A DNA stretch of 64,000 nucleotides from Virgibacillus_R byunsanensis (GCF_042675965.1 NZ_JBHTKJ010000012.1:1-64000), one strand, 5' to 3'; counted from the first letter of the stretch, positions 17,286 through 26,014 are shown. Program-made: numbers and translations. The notes: generated by a model not told the origin, from the letters alone.

Positions 17286-18104
17286 TTATGGTCTGCCTGA
17301 TGTTTTTTCCTGTTTCTCTTTAACTTCTGCTCGCGTTTCTCCTTGCTTCTCTTCAGCTTCAACTTGTGCCTTTTGTTTTTCTTTAGCTTTTGCTTGTGCC
17401 TCTTCTTGTTTTTCTTCAGCTTTTACTTGTGCCTTTTCTTGTTTTTCTTCAGCTTTTACTTGTACCTCTTCTTGTTTTTCTTCAGCTTTTGCTTGTGCCT
17501 CTTCTCGTTTTTCTTCAGCTTTTACTTGTGCCTTTTCTTGTTTTTCTTTAGCTTTTGCTTGTGCCTCTTCTTGCTTCTCTTCAGCTTTTGCTTGTACTTC
17601 TTCAGACTTTTTAAGGGCTGCTAAGAATTTTTGCTCGGCCTTTTGTTGATTCTCTAATGCTTTCGCAATGCCAGCCTTTGCTTCTTCTGGAAGGTCTTCA
17701 CGCTCGAGAAGTGCTTTTAGGTTTTCTGAACGTTTTTGACTATTTTTAACTACAGATTCTTCAACTGCGGATGTGTCTTCTCCAGCTTCTTGTGCTGTTT
17801 CCAGATCCTCTTCACTCTGTTTCAAATGCTCTTCATAATCTTCTAGTAACTCTTCTGCCTTTTCTTCATTGCCTTCTTCAAGAGACAATTCCGCTTCATT
17901 TATTCGATCATCCGCATATTCATCTTGAAGAAGTGCTTTTTCACTATTTTCTTCAGTTAACTCATATTCTGCTTCCTCTATTACACGAGAAGTATCATAG
18001 AGGTCTGAATTCGGATCAACAACTGATTCATCCTCAGCTGCATAAACGTTTCCTGCAAATAATAAAAGTAGACTAAGTGTAACACTAGATATAATCGTTT
18101 TCAT
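17286..18104 (-). CDS. Secreted DUF5667-like protein with an 11-residue repeat tail
   Basis: A signal peptide (MKTIISSVTLSLLLLFAGNV) ends YAA. It is followed by an acidic helical domain resembling DUF5667 (PNSDLYDTSRVIEEAEYELT and later RSENLKALLEREDLPEEAKAGI). From about residue 173 to 263 the protein is an 11-residue repeat of the type KAEEKQEEAQA. It should form a long charged helix or coiled coil outside the cell. It lies 18 nt after the c-di-GMP-controlled lipoprotein gene and probably shares its transcript. The function of the family is unknown. Confidence 0.75.
   Translation of the reverse strand: MKTIISSVTLSLLLLFAGNVYAAEDESVVDPNSDLYDTSRVIEEAEYELTEENSEKALLQDEYADDRINEAELSLEEGNEEKAEELLEDYEEHLKQSEEDLETAQEAGEDTSAVEESVVKNSQKRSENLKALLEREDLPEEAKAGIAKALENQQKAEQKFLAALKKSEEVQAKAEEKQEEAQAKAKEKQEKAQVKAEEKREEAQAKAEEKQEEVQVKAEEKQEKAQVKAEEKQEEAQAKAKEKQKAQVEAEEKQGETRAEVKEKQEKTSGRP
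17316..17588 (-). repeat. 33-bp tandem repeats encoding 11-residue helical units
   Basis: About eight imperfect copies of a 33-nt unit encode KAEEKQEEAQA-like undecapeptides. One copy is one residue short. The strong nucleotide similarity between copies suggests recent slippage, so the copy number probably varies between strains. It is coding sequence, not a CRISPR array: there are no unique spacers. Confidence 0.85.
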
Positions 18105-18122
18105 TGTTATTCCACCTTTTTC

Positions 18123-18635
18123 TTAAAAGAATTGTACACTTTGTTTAAATTCCTTTATCAGTTCTTGGTTTATTTCATACCCTTCATGGGGGGTCATAAA
18201 AATTAAAATTCCAGTTTGTTCTTCTCCACTATTTAAATAAATATCAGTTCGAATGCTTTCTTTTCGATTCGATTTTAAGGAAAGATATTGCTCATCCTCC
18301 TCAATTGCATCGCTATTTCCAAAAGATGCTTTCAATTCACTTTTGATCTCATCTAATGACTTTTCATGCGAAACAGACGTCAAAATGGCTTTCACATTCT
18401 CATTTTGAAACATAATATTGTCTTTGTCTTTACTGGAGTTGTCTTGGAGTTGCCAACCTGGCGTTTGGATAACCTTAACTGTTTTGCTTTCATATAAGTA
18501 ATTCTGTACTTCTTGCTTTTGCTCGTTGTTAATTTTATCATTTGGCTCTGTGCCTTCATTTCCATCATTTTGGCAAGCTACTAATAAGAATGAAACAACA
18601 AAAAATAATAGAATTATGCGTGTCCTATTTATCAA
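18123..18635 (-). CDS. Small lipoprotein of unknown function, c-di-GMP riboswitch controlled
   Basis: The start is a TTG at 18635 with GGAGGTGA upstream. The product opens LINRTRIILLFFVVSFLLVAC, a lipoprotein signal with lipobox LVAC, giving a 170-residue product. The mature part is polar (PNDKINNEQKQEVQNYLYES and a C-terminal EGYEINQELIKEFKQSVQFF). I recognise no domain. A longer frame to 18716 would run into the riboswitch and is rejected. Together with the DUF5667-like gene it forms the riboswitch-regulated unit. A role in envelope or surface adaptation is inferred only from regulation and location. Confidence 0.75.
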   Translation of the reverse strand: MINRTRIILLFFVVSFLLVACQNDGNEGTEPNDKINNEQKQEVQNYLYESKTVKVIQTPGWQLQDNSSKDKDNIMFQNENVKAILTSVSHEKSLDEIKSELKASFGNSDAIEEDEQYLSLKSNRKESIRTDIYLNSGEEQTGILIFMTPHEGYEINQELIKEFKQSVQFF

Positions 18636-18671
18636 TCTATCACCTCCATCCACTTTCTTATGACTTTTATT

Positions 18672-18783
18672 AAGAGAGAGGTTTATAGCATTGGTTCGAC
18701 GGTAGCTGGCTGACATAGAAAAATCCTTAGCCCCTTTAGCTTTGCGTCATCATTTTTCAATGATTTTGCCTTTCTCTCTATTC
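18672..18783 (-). ncRNA. c-di-GMP-I riboswitch (GEMM-I)
   Basis: On the minus strand the hallmark elements occur in order: GGCAAA, a 6-bp stem ATCATT/AATGAT closed by a GAAA tetraloop, then GACGCAAAGC, GGGGCTAAGG, and a P3 strand ending CAGCTACCG. The P1 flanks (GAGAGAAAGG and CCTCTCTC) can pair. No clear terminator follows, so control could be at translation of the TTG start about 40 nt downstream. The HD-GYP protein gene at 39.5 kb and the EAL fragment at 30.8 kb show the organism's link to this second messenger. Confidence 0.88.
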
Positions 18784-19475
18784 ACTTATCTATACGTAAG
18801 CTTGTTTAAAATTTGGGGGGGGGAATGCAAAATTATTTTAATTGCGATCTCAAAAGTACACAATTTTAAATTTGGATAGTAGTAATAACGGGCTATACTT
18901 TGTTTTAACCTTTCCTACCTGGGGAAAAAGTAGTCATTAGTATTTATGGAATTAAGTTAAGATACTGATTAACCCGGTATTATTGCTATTCTTAGAACGA
19001 TTGCCGAAAACTTTTAAGTTATGCAGCAATAAAGTAACGACACAAATGCACACTCAATATAGCTTTATTTATATAAAGTGATGTCTCACAATGGTGTAAA
19101 ATAGAAAATAGAGACTAAGTGATGGAATATTATAGAAGAGGCTACTGACCATACAGTCATTACCATTAAACTCCTTTTTGAGGCTCAAATCACTCTATAA
19201 TAGTTCTTTAACCAAAACAATAATATACCAACAAAAATAACCACCAACTTAACATATAAATTGATGGTTATTAAGCTTACACCTAATACGAATAATAATT
19301 CGTTTCGCCCTCATTTCTATTATTTATTATTTCCAAAGTTATTATTTAATAGCTCATTTCTTATATCCTCTTCTGTCATTTTTTCTTCTTCATAATGTTC
19401 ATCTTTCGTACCATTATCCGAATTCTCAAAACCCGGGTGGTGACAGACACCTGGAATTTATGAATCTCCTTAAAA
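18784..19475. other. Intergenic region with gene debris
   Basis: No intact gene is visible. A nine-C run lies at about 18817-18826 on the minus strand. Between 19320 and 19438 an open minus-strand tail reads KMTEEDIRNELLNNNFGNNK before a stop, which looks like the C-terminus of a lost acidic protein. A GGTGTCTGTCACC palindrome of a kind scattered through Bacillaceae genomes sits at about 19438-19452. Confidence 0.4.
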
Positions 19476-19712
19476 CTATCTATATACCTTTATATCCTTC
19501 TTCCAACGATCCTTATAAAAACCAATAACATCTATTTGGTCAAACCAGTACAAAATTTTCCCTTCTAAGTCTTCGGGAAATGAGCTGAAGGCGTGTGGAT
19601 AGGTTTCCCTATTTTCAGATAAAGATACTGTTCCATCACTTGGCTTAAATTCAAAATCTGGTTAACCATAAGTAGTAAAAATTGGATAAGTACCTATACA
19701 ATTTATTTGTCT
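19476..19712 (-). pseudogene. C-terminal remnant of an unknown gene with an in-frame TAA
   Basis: Read on the minus strand, the frame gives IGTYPIFTTYG, then a TAA stop, then about 60 further residues containing YPHAFSSFPEDLEGKILYWF and ending KKDIKVYR. The flow of plausible protein sequence across the stop indicates a decayed gene. There is no start codon or ribosome binding site. I do not recognise the family. Confidence 0.5.
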
Positions 19713-19786
19713 TTATTCAATGACCTAATTAACAGAATCCCAGTGTGAACACCCCAGCATTCTGTTATTACTATTGTACTTGTTGA

Positions 19787-20836
19787 TCATGCTTTTAACC
19801 GATAGTTCACGTTATGTTCTTTCAGTGTTTTGTCTTTTCCAAACAAAAAGTGTTTTTCCATGTCAGGAGAATATTTGGAGTTTATCGTTTTAATGCCCGT
19901 AGCTTCTGCAACCGCCCGTAGCATCGCTGGCGATGCCCCACAACACAATCCAATATAGTTTATTCCAATGTCTTTGGCTTCCTTTGCCCACTCAGCTAAC
20001 TCATAACGATTATGATAAAGCGGGTCTAAAGAAGTCGGAAAAGTGGTTTCTAGAGGCAAATGACAACTGCATCCGCCATCAGGCAAGTTAAAAAATGTTG
20101 GACTCTCTTCTGTTGTGCGATATGGAACAGGCAACCCACCTACATAACCATCCACATGGTTGCGTATCTCAGCAAGGTATGGCTGCATCGTATCGGGACC
20201 GCGAAAACAATTCATTCCCACAACCAACGCGCCTTTTTCGGAAAGTATTTTACACGATTCCTCTACCGTGTGCCCATCTCTTAAAACATTTTCTCCCATT
20301 AAACCTAAAGTGATTACAGCTGGCAATCCTTGATTTTGAATTTCTTCCAATGCTATTACTGCTTCTTCATGGTAATAAAACGTTTCGCCATTAATATAAT
20401 CGACGCCTTCTTCCTTGCACCATCCCACCATTTCAGAAAACATATTTCTAACTTTCTCTTTTGATTCAGAATCTTCCGGATCAAAAATATTCGTGTTGGA
20501 TATATTGCCTGCTACCAATGCCTCTTCAATGGGATGTTCCTTCGCGACTTCTTTTGCTAATCGTATCGCGTTTCTGTTCAACGGTTCTAACAATTCCTCC
20601 TTACCAATGATACGCATTTTTTCTCTGTGGGCATTGTATGTAAAAGCCAGTACCACATCTGATCCTGCATTCATGTAATCACGATACGTTTGTTTAAGTG
20701 CTTCGGGATTATCCAATGCTACCTCTGGTACAAAAGTACCTGCTTGCAAATACCCCCTGCGTTCTAATTCAAATAAATAACCTTCTCCTGCAATAACTGT
20801 TCCGTCTTTTAGTCTTTCTTCCAAACTGCGTTTCAT
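19787..20836 (-). CDS. Homocysteine S-methyltransferase family protein (betaine-type)
   Basis: The 349-residue TIM-barrel protein starts MKRSLEERLKDGTVIAGEGY. The three zinc-ligand cysteines of this family are in GMNCFRG and the pair in IGLCCGASPAMLRA. FTYNAHREK is also conserved. It most likely methylates homocysteine to methionine; betaine or a betaine breakdown product is the probable donor by similarity to BHMT-type enzymes, but the donor cannot be fixed from sequence. It does not need B12. A SAM-I riboswitch, terminator and strong promoter precede it, consistent with methionine supply. Confidence 0.85.
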   Translation of the reverse strand: MKRSLEERLKDGTVIAGEGYLFELERRGYLQAGTFVPEVALDNPEALKQTYRDYMNAGSDVVLAFTYNAHREKMRIIGKEELLEPLNRNAIRLAKEVAKEHPIEEALVAGNISNTNIFDPEDSESKEKVRNMFSEMVGWCKEEGVDYINGETFYYHEEAVIALEEIQNQGLPAVITLGLMGENVLRDGHTVEESCKILSEKGALVVGMNCFRGPDTMQPYLAEIRNHVDGYVGGLPVPYRTTEESPTFFNLPDGGCSCHLPLETTFPTSLDPLYHNRYELAEWAKEAKDIGINYIGLCCGASPAMLRAVAEATGIKTINSKYSPDMEKHFLFGKDKTLKEHNVNYRLKA

Positions 20837-20969
20837 ACAATTTTCCTCCCTCTTAAATTCTTTGTACCTTGCTTGAAATTATCTTTCAAAATGTAAAACC
20901 ACTGCTTGTATAAAGAAGAGTTTACCAGTTTCCTGATAGCCATTATCAAATATTAGTTTTGTGTAAAAT

Positions 20970-21003
20970 CAAAAACCCCTCTTCATTGGAAAAGAAGAGG
21001 GGT
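20970..21003 (-). terminator. SAM-I riboswitch terminator
   Basis: On the minus strand a 10-bp stem (ACCCCTCTTC/GAAGAGGGGT) is followed by TTTTTGATTTT. It sits directly downstream of the S-box and upstream of the methyltransferase gene, as expected for SAM-dependent attenuation. Confidence 0.92.
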
Positions 21004-21021
21004 AACTAAGCAATGTCCACT

Positions 21022-21125
21022 CTTCTTATCTCCCAAGCATACGCTTGCTGGAATTAGCACAGTACTTAAAAAGCCTGCTGCCGAGGTTTCATGGGGCCAG
21101 TCCCTCCACCTCTCTGGATAAGAAA
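21022..21125 (-). ncRNA. SAM-I riboswitch (S-box)
   Basis: The minus strand carries CTTATCCAGAGAGGTGGAGG, GACTGGCCCC, ATGAAACCTCGGCAGC, GTGCTAATTCCAGCAAG and a closing GGGAGATAAG that pairs with the 5' end. These are the conserved S-box blocks. High S-adenosylmethionine should favour the downstream terminator and switch off the homocysteine methyltransferase. Confidence 0.97.
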
Positions 21126-21155
21126 GTATTGATATTAAATTTTAACTTAAACCAT

Positions 21156-21184
21156 AATATACACCTATCTACATTTTCAGTCAA
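21156..21184 (-). promoter_or_regulatory. Promoter of the S-box transcript
   Basis: On the minus strand TTGACT and TATATT are separated by 17 nt, and the S-box starts about 30 nt downstream. The promoter lies between the lipA stop and the riboswitch. Confidence 0.65.
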
Positions 21185-21194
21185 CTGCGGTGAA

Positions 21195-22139
21195 TTAAAA
21201 ATCAAAACTCCCTAATTTATCACCCTGGGATTCATATCCTTTCATATATTTGATCCGGCGCTGGGCGGAAGTGGCATTTACCTGTTCATCAGCATGGTAT
21301 GAAGAGCGGACCATCGGGCCTGATTCACAATGTGTGAAGCCTTTAGATAAGGCAATTTCTTTTAGTTCAGCAAATTCATCCGGGTGATAATAACGTTCGA
21401 CATTCAGATGTTTTTTTGTTGGCTGCAGATACTGACCAATCGACATAATGTCAACATGATGAGCCCTTAAATCATCCATTGTTTCAATAATTTCTTCTTT
21501 TGTCTCTCCAAGACCAACCATGATACTTGATTTTGTTGGCGTATTTGGTGCTATTTCTTTGACACGCTCGAGTAATTGTAGTGAACGATCATACATGGCG
21601 ATTGCACGTACTTTTTTTGTCAGGCGACGGACGGTTTCCACATTGTGGTTAAAAATATCCGGTCCGCTGTCCATTAGTGTATGCAGACTTTCGTAATCGC
21701 CTTTCATATCAGAAGGAAGGATTTCTACTGTTGTACCTGGCATTTTCCGACGGATAGCCCTTACTGTTTCAGCAAATACTCCAGCTCCCCCATCTTTTAA
21801 ATCATCCCGTGCCACAGCAGTCACCACGGCGTGCTTCAATTCCATAATTTCTACGGATTCCGCTACACGTTCTGGCTCGCCCCAGTCAAGTTCGTTTGGT
21901 AGTCCGGTTTTAACAGCGCAAAAGCGACAGCCACGTGTACATGTATCCCCAAGAATCATAAATGTTGCTGTTTTACGTTCACTCCAACATTCATGAATGT
22001 TTGGACATTTTGCTTCTTCACAAACTGTGTTTAAGTTTTTTTCTCGCATTAATTTTTTCAAACGGTTGTAGGACTTATTTGTATTAAGTTTTACTTTCAA
22101 CCATTCGGGTTTCCTTACGTGCTCATAATTTTTAGCCAT
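21195..22139 (-). CDS. lipA: Lipoyl synthase
   Basis: This radical-SAM enzyme has the auxiliary [4Fe-4S] motif CEEAKCPNIHEC and the radical-SAM cluster motif CTRGCRFC, in the order and spacing of LipA. EILPSDMKGD and HNVETVRRL are also present. It inserts the two sulfurs into protein-bound octanoate. I chose the ATG at 22139; an in-frame GTG two codons earlier is too close to GGAG. It follows lipM with a 19-nt gap, forming a lipoate assembly operon. Confidence 0.95.
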   Translation of the reverse strand: MAKNYEHVRKPEWLKVKLNTNKSYNRLKKLMREKNLNTVCEEAKCPNIHECWSERKTATFMILGDTCTRGCRFCAVKTGLPNELDWGEPERVAESVEIMELKHAVVTAVARDDLKDGGAGVFAETVRAIRRKMPGTTVEILPSDMKGDYESLHTLMDSGPDIFNHNVETVRRLTKKVRAIAMYDRSLQLLERVKEIAPNTPTKSSIMVGLGETKEEIIETMDDLRAHHVDIMSIGQYLQPTKKHLNVERYYHPDEFAELKEIALSKGFTHCESGPMVRSSYHADEQVNATSAQRRIKYMKGYESQGDKLGSFDF

Positions 22140-22158
22140 CTGCACAAAACTCCTTTAA

Positions 22159-22974
22159 TTATCGAGAATAGTTCCATTTTGCGTTTCTGTACTTGGTTTC
22201 TGCTAAATCAGTTACTTCTGACATTTGTTCCTCTGAGAGTCTGAACGGTTCCAATTCAATATTCAATCCTCTTTCAAATCCTTTTTTGAAAGCGGTTTTT
22301 ACATCATCAAAGGTATACGGCTGTTTTGACACTCTGTTAATCGTGACTGCTTTGTCACCAAAAGCTCGTCTGGTCCGCTCTTTGACCCGCTCATTTGGGT
22401 AGATAAACAAATCAAATAATTTTATTTCATCCACATCCAACGGAACAGAACCGTGCTGGAGGATAATGCCTTTTTTTCGAGTTTGAGCGCTACCTGCAGC
22501 TTTTTTACCCTCAATAACTAACTCATACCAGGAAGGTTCTTCAAAGCAGACAGCCGAGTCGTTCGTCTGTTTTCCTTTTGGAATTGAAAAATCTGCATGA
22601 ATTCCAAGTTCATTAAACCCTTCTAGCAAGCCTTTCGAAATAACCATATAAGCTTCTTTAATTGAACTTGGCATTCTTGGATGATCCTCAGAAACGAGCA
22701 CACTGTATGTAAGCTCTTGGTCATGGAGAACGGCGCGACCACCCGTCTGTCGACGTACAAGTTCAATTCCGTGCTTTTCGACGCTTTTAACATCAATCTT
22801 TCCACTTACTTTTTGGAAATAACCGACGGAAATACCGGCGGGTTTCCATCCGTAAAATCGTAAGACTGGCGGTATTTTTCCTTCACTATGCCAATCAAGC
22901 AGGATTTCATCCATAGCCATATTAAAGGCGGGGGTACAATAACCTGAGTCAATAAAATACCATGTTTCTTTCAT
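22159..22974 (-). CDS. lipM: Octanoyl-[ACP]:protein N-octanoyltransferase (LipM type)
   Basis: The 271-residue protein has the biotin/lipoate protein ligase fold with RRQTGGRAVLHDQELTYSV. The LipM catalytic cysteine lies in VCFEEPSWYEL (about residue 148), followed by KAAGSAQTRKKG and LQHGSVPLD. LipM loads octanoate onto GcvH in Bacillus, the step before LipA. Its start has GAGG 9 nt upstream. A TPP riboswitch on the same strand 236 nt upstream is the nearest regulatory element, an unexpected pairing. LplA-type ligase is the alternative, but the cysteine context favours LipM. Confidence 0.87.
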   Translation of the reverse strand: MKETWYFIDSGYCTPAFNMAMDEILLDWHSEGKIPPVLRFYGWKPAGISVGYFQKVSGKIDVKSVEKHGIELVRRQTGGRAVLHDQELTYSVLVSEDHPRMPSSIKEAYMVISKGLLEGFNELGIHADFSIPKGKQTNDSAVCFEEPSWYELVIEGKKAAGSAQTRKKGIILQHGSVPLDVDEIKLFDLFIYPNERVKERTRRAFGDKAVTINRVSKQPYTFDDVKTAFKKGFERGLNIELEPFRLSEEQMSEVTDLAETKYRNAKWNYSR

Positions 22975-23210
22975 TCATGATGACCTCTTTTCTAATGATC
23001 AGCTTTCTGAAAAATAGATAATTTTAACAATCGATATCATTCTAACATAAAACAAGACAGTAACTAAATACACATAAAAACTTTCGGACTAAAATTTGGT
23101 ACATATTATTCTTTGAAATTCCTAATAAATTCTCTCCTGTAAAACCCACCATTTTCTATTTAAATAACATCCTGACTCATAACCCAGTTTCCATTTGTTA
23201 AGATAATTTT

Positions 23211-23246
23211 AAAAAACAGGATCACATTGAAGGGATCCTGTTTTTC
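23211..23246 (-). terminator. Terminator following the TPP riboswitch
   Basis: On the minus strand the stem AAACAGGATC/GATCCTGTTT is followed by a run of six T. It is positioned 25-30 nt after the THI element and serves as its expression platform. Confidence 0.9.
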
Positions 23247-23269
23247 CAATAACCGTTAAAGATTAAGGT

Positions 23270-23368
23270 TAAACAACATCACTTCCCTTCGCTGGTATTA
23301 ACCAGAGCAGGTTCAGAGGGTGAAAGGAAACGCGCTTCCCTTCTCTCAGCCGTATGGCTCCCCTAGTG
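23270..23368 (-). ncRNA. TPP riboswitch (THI element)
   Basis: The minus strand reads ACTAGGGGAGCC, GGCTGAGAGAAGGG, ACCCTCTGAACCTG, CTGGTTAATACCAGCG and GAAGGGAAGTGATG, all THI-box landmarks. A terminator follows, but no thiamine gene does. The next gene on the strand is lipM, 300 nt downstream. Confidence 0.96.
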
Positions 23369-23397
23369 AATAATATTCTATTTATTGAGAATGAATC

Positions 23398-24057
23398 TTA
23401 CACTAGTTCACAAAAATGGAATCTCCCTTTGTTGACTTTTTCTCCTATACAAAGGTGGATTGGCTTGGTGAATATTGGCCCTGCATAGGTAAAGGTGTGG
23501 AATTCACCATTTTCACCGCACTTATCCACATTTTCTGGTAATTCCTTTAAAAATGAAGCGTTTATATGGCGACCTAGAAACTTATCTGTCAGCGTTTCGG
23601 TATCGATACAGGTAGTCACTGTCTTGAATCCGAGCGAAATAAATTCCTGAATTAACTCATTTGTTGGTCGCCCCCATAGTGGGAATATTGCTTTTAATTT
23701 TTGATTATGAATCAGCTCTTCTCGGTACGAACGAACATCTTCTAAGAATATATCACCGAACATGACAGTGTTTATTCCATCTTCTTTAATTTGTTTTAAT
23801 TGTTCATTCATCCTTTCCTTGTAAATGGGATGTGAACTTTGTTGTGGAATGTACATTTTTCGAAGTGGAATTCCAAGACTTTCGGCTTGTTCCTCTAATA
23901 ATTTTTCCCGCACACCATGGACACTAATCCGTTCATATCCTTCTGTTACAGTTGTAAGCAAAGAATCCACTGTGTACCGTTTATCTTTTAAAAGATAATA
24001 GAGTGCTAATGAACTGTCCTTTCCACCACTCCACGAAACAACAACTCTTTCTTTCAT
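23398..24057 (-). CDS. DUF71/Dph6-like ATP-pyrophosphatase, B12-associated
   Basis: The 219-residue protein opens MKERVVVSWSGGKDSSLALYYL, a PP-loop ATP-binding signature, and contains SVHGVREKLLEEQAESLG and VMFGDIFLEDVR, as in the COG2102/DUF71 family. Archaeal and eukaryotic members amidate diphthine. Bacterial members adjacent to B12 transporters have been proposed, from comparative genomics, to act in B12 salvage. Here it lies directly downstream of a btuF-btuC-btuD set under a cobalamin riboswitch, which supports that idea. GGGGG precedes the ATG. Confidence 0.8.
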   Translation of the reverse strand: MKERVVVSWSGGKDSSLALYYLLKDKRYTVDSLLTTVTEGYERISVHGVREKLLEEQAESLGIPLRKMYIPQQSSHPIYKERMNEQLKQIKEDGINTVMFGDIFLEDVRSYREELIHNQKLKAIFPLWGRPTNELIQEFISLGFKTVTTCIDTETLTDKFLGRHINASFLKELPENVDKCGENGEFHTFTYAGPIFTKPIHLCIGEKVNKGRFHFCELV

Positions 24058-24221
24058 TTATTATTCCCCCTTTTATTAAAATAAATTAGTTAGTCACACA
24101 ATTTATTTGATGGTAGTATGCAAAATTAGATGGGAACATCAAAATATTTCAAACTAGGCCCACTTATTCATCCTATTGAATAAGTGGAAAATGCCGTAAA
24201 TAATGCCTCTTGAATGATAAA

Positions 24222-25010
24222 CTACAATCTATCAAGAATAATCTGCGGTGCCATCAACTGTCTTGGATGCTCTATGACGATTGGCTGTGTTCCATAGACA
24301 GTTTTGATGATTCTTTCTTGAACTACCTCTTCTGGTGAACCTATCTTTTGAATCCTGCCATCCTTCATCAGGATAAGTCTGGTGCAATACATAGAAGCAA
24401 GGTTAAGGTCATGTAGAATCACGACTACTGTATGTTGACTTTTTTTTTGCCATTTCCTAATCAATTCCATCATTTGCAGCTGATGACCGATATCAAGATA
24501 GGTCGTAGGTTCATCTAGCATAAGTATTTCTGGTTCCTGAGCCAATACCTGTCCTAAGGCAATTCGCTGCTTTTCTCCACCACTCAGGTGATTAATAACC
24601 TCATTTTCAAGGTGATCTATGTGTAATCTTTCCATTATCTCATAAGCAATATCGTATTCCCAGTTCGCTTCCATATTAACTTCATCGCCAAGCCAATTTT
24701 GATAAGGATATCGACCCATCTCGATCATTTCTCGAACAGTAAAACCAACTGGGGGAATCCCTTCTTGTTGAAGAACAGCAAGAATTTTTGCTAGATCCTT
24801 TGTTTTGTACTTTTTGAGCAACTTCCCTTTGATTTGGACAGTCCCGCTAGTCGGCTTCTCAGCTCCTGATAATAATTTCATGAGTGTTGACTTGCCGCAA
24901 CCATTTGGCCCGATAATCCCCACGATTTCATTGGGCTCAATCGTCAAGTCTAGTGGCTGTAAAACTTCCTTCGAATTATATTTTTTCGATAAATTTTTTG
25001 CAACAATCAT
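24222..25010 (-). CDS. btuD: ATPase of the second cobalamin/corrinoid importer
   Basis: This 262-residue ABC ATPase of the FecE/BtuD class has Walker A GPNGCGKST, signature LSGGEKQR, Walker B ILMLDEPTTYLD and HDLN. Unlike the first importer's ATPase it has no CbiZ domain. The start overlaps the btuC stop by 4 nt. By fold alone it could serve a siderophore or haem, but the upstream cobalamin riboswitch assigns it to corrinoid uptake. Confidence 0.87.
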   Translation of the reverse strand: MIVAKNLSKKYNSKEVLQPLDLTIEPNEIVGIIGPNGCGKSTLMKLLSGAEKPTSGTVQIKGKLLKKYKTKDLAKILAVLQQEGIPPVGFTVREMIEMGRYPYQNWLGDEVNMEANWEYDIAYEIMERLHIDHLENEVINHLSGGEKQRIALGQVLAQEPEILMLDEPTTYLDIGHQLQMMELIRKWQKKSQHTVVVILHDLNLASMYCTRLILMKDGRIQKIGSPEEVVQERIIKTVYGTQPIVIEHPRQLMAPQIILDRL

Positions 25011-26014
25011 AGATGAACTCCTTTACTGCCCTTTTTCAATAAGTAAGCAAAGAAAGGTGCTCCTAACAAGGAAGTTACGACACCTAAGGGTATTTCTTTG
25101 GGCATTAAGGCCATTCTTGCAATTGTATCTGCCCAAAGCACATAAATAGAACCTCCAAAAATGGAGAGGGGGAGGATTAGTCGGTAATCAGGACCGACAA
25201 TCAATCTGATCAAATGCGGAACAACCAACCCAACAAAACCTATCACACCCGATACCGATACGGCGGAGGCTGTTAGTAATGTTGAGGTTACTAGAACGAT
25301 CATTTTTGTCCTCTCTACCTGAACGCCCAAGTGAAGGGCAGTCCTTTCACCTAATGTAAATAAATTTAAAGCCCTTCCTTGTGATAGTATAATAATAATT
25401 CCAATTAGCAGATAAGGTGCCATGATTTGCGAGTATTCCCATCCTTTTAGAGTTAAACTCCCCATCATCCAGAAAATAATTTCGTTTAACACTGTCCCTG
25501 ACATGGAAACCATTAATGAGATGATCGATCCTAAAAAAGCTTGTACAATTACGCCTGCTAAAATTAACGTTTCTTTTTTCATCTGACCACTTTTCTTCGC
25601 AATAAATATGACAAAAAACAACGTAAGTACCCCAGTAATAAACGCTACAATAGGTATGGAATATTTGCCAAATAGTGTAGATTGGAGCCCGAACAAAATA
25701 ATGAAAGCCGCACCTATTGAAGCACCTGAAGAAACACCCAATATGTAAGGATCTGCTAATGGATTTCTCAGTACCCCTTGAAAACCCGCTCCTGCAACAG
25801 CCAATGCCGCACCTACTAAAATTGCTAGTACAATTCTTGGTAAACGAACCTGAAGGATGATTGCCCGACTTACCTCGTCACCTCCACCAAAAAGAGTAGA
25901 CCATACCTCAGTGATTGGAATCATAGAAGACCCTATTGATAAGCTCATTGTAATTGAAAAAAGAAGGAGCAGAGTTGCCCCTCCTACAAAGAGAACTAAT
26001 TTCTTTTTCATCAT
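25007..26014 (-). CDS. btuC: Permease of the second cobalamin importer
   Basis: This polytopic FecCD-family permease of 335 residues has VRLPRIVLAILVGAALAVAGAG and RNPLADPYILGVSSGAS, and the C-terminal SGVIGFVGLVVPHLIRL and KEIPLGVVTSLLGAPFF. It is paralogous to the permease at 11819-12904. The N-terminus overlaps the btuF stop by 4 nt and the C-terminus overlaps btuD by 4 nt, so all three importer genes are translationally coupled. Confidence 0.9.
   Translation of the reverse strand: MMKKKLVLFVGGATLLLLFSITMSLSIGSSMIPITEVWSTLFGGGDEVSRAIILQVRLPRIVLAILVGAALAVAGAGFQGVLRNPLADPYILGVSSGASIGAAFIILFGLQSTLFGKYSIPIVAFITGVLTLFFVIFIAKKSGQMKKETLILAGVIVQAFLGSIISLMVSMSGTVLNEIIFWMMGSLTLKGWEYSQIMAPYLLIGIIIILSQGRALNLFTLGERTALHLGVQVERTKMIVLVTSTLLTASAVSVSGVIGFVGLVVPHLIRLIVGPDYRLILPLSIFGGSIYVLWADTIARMALMPKEIPLGVVTSLLGAPFFAYLLKKGSKGVHL

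Noticed and set aside
17316..17588. CRISPR-like array
   Set aside because: The repeats are contiguous 33-bp coding units without spacers, inside an open frame with a signal peptide and ribosome binding site.
17343..17624. Phe/Cys/Leu-rich plus-strand reading frame
   Set aside because: It is a shadow of the Lys/Glu/Gln repeats on the opposite strand, with no initiation signal.
18636..18716. Extended N-terminus of the c-di-GMP-controlled lipoprotein
   Set aside because: These codons overlap the riboswitch P3/P1 strands. The TTG at 18635 has an ideal ribosome binding site and directly precedes the signal peptide.
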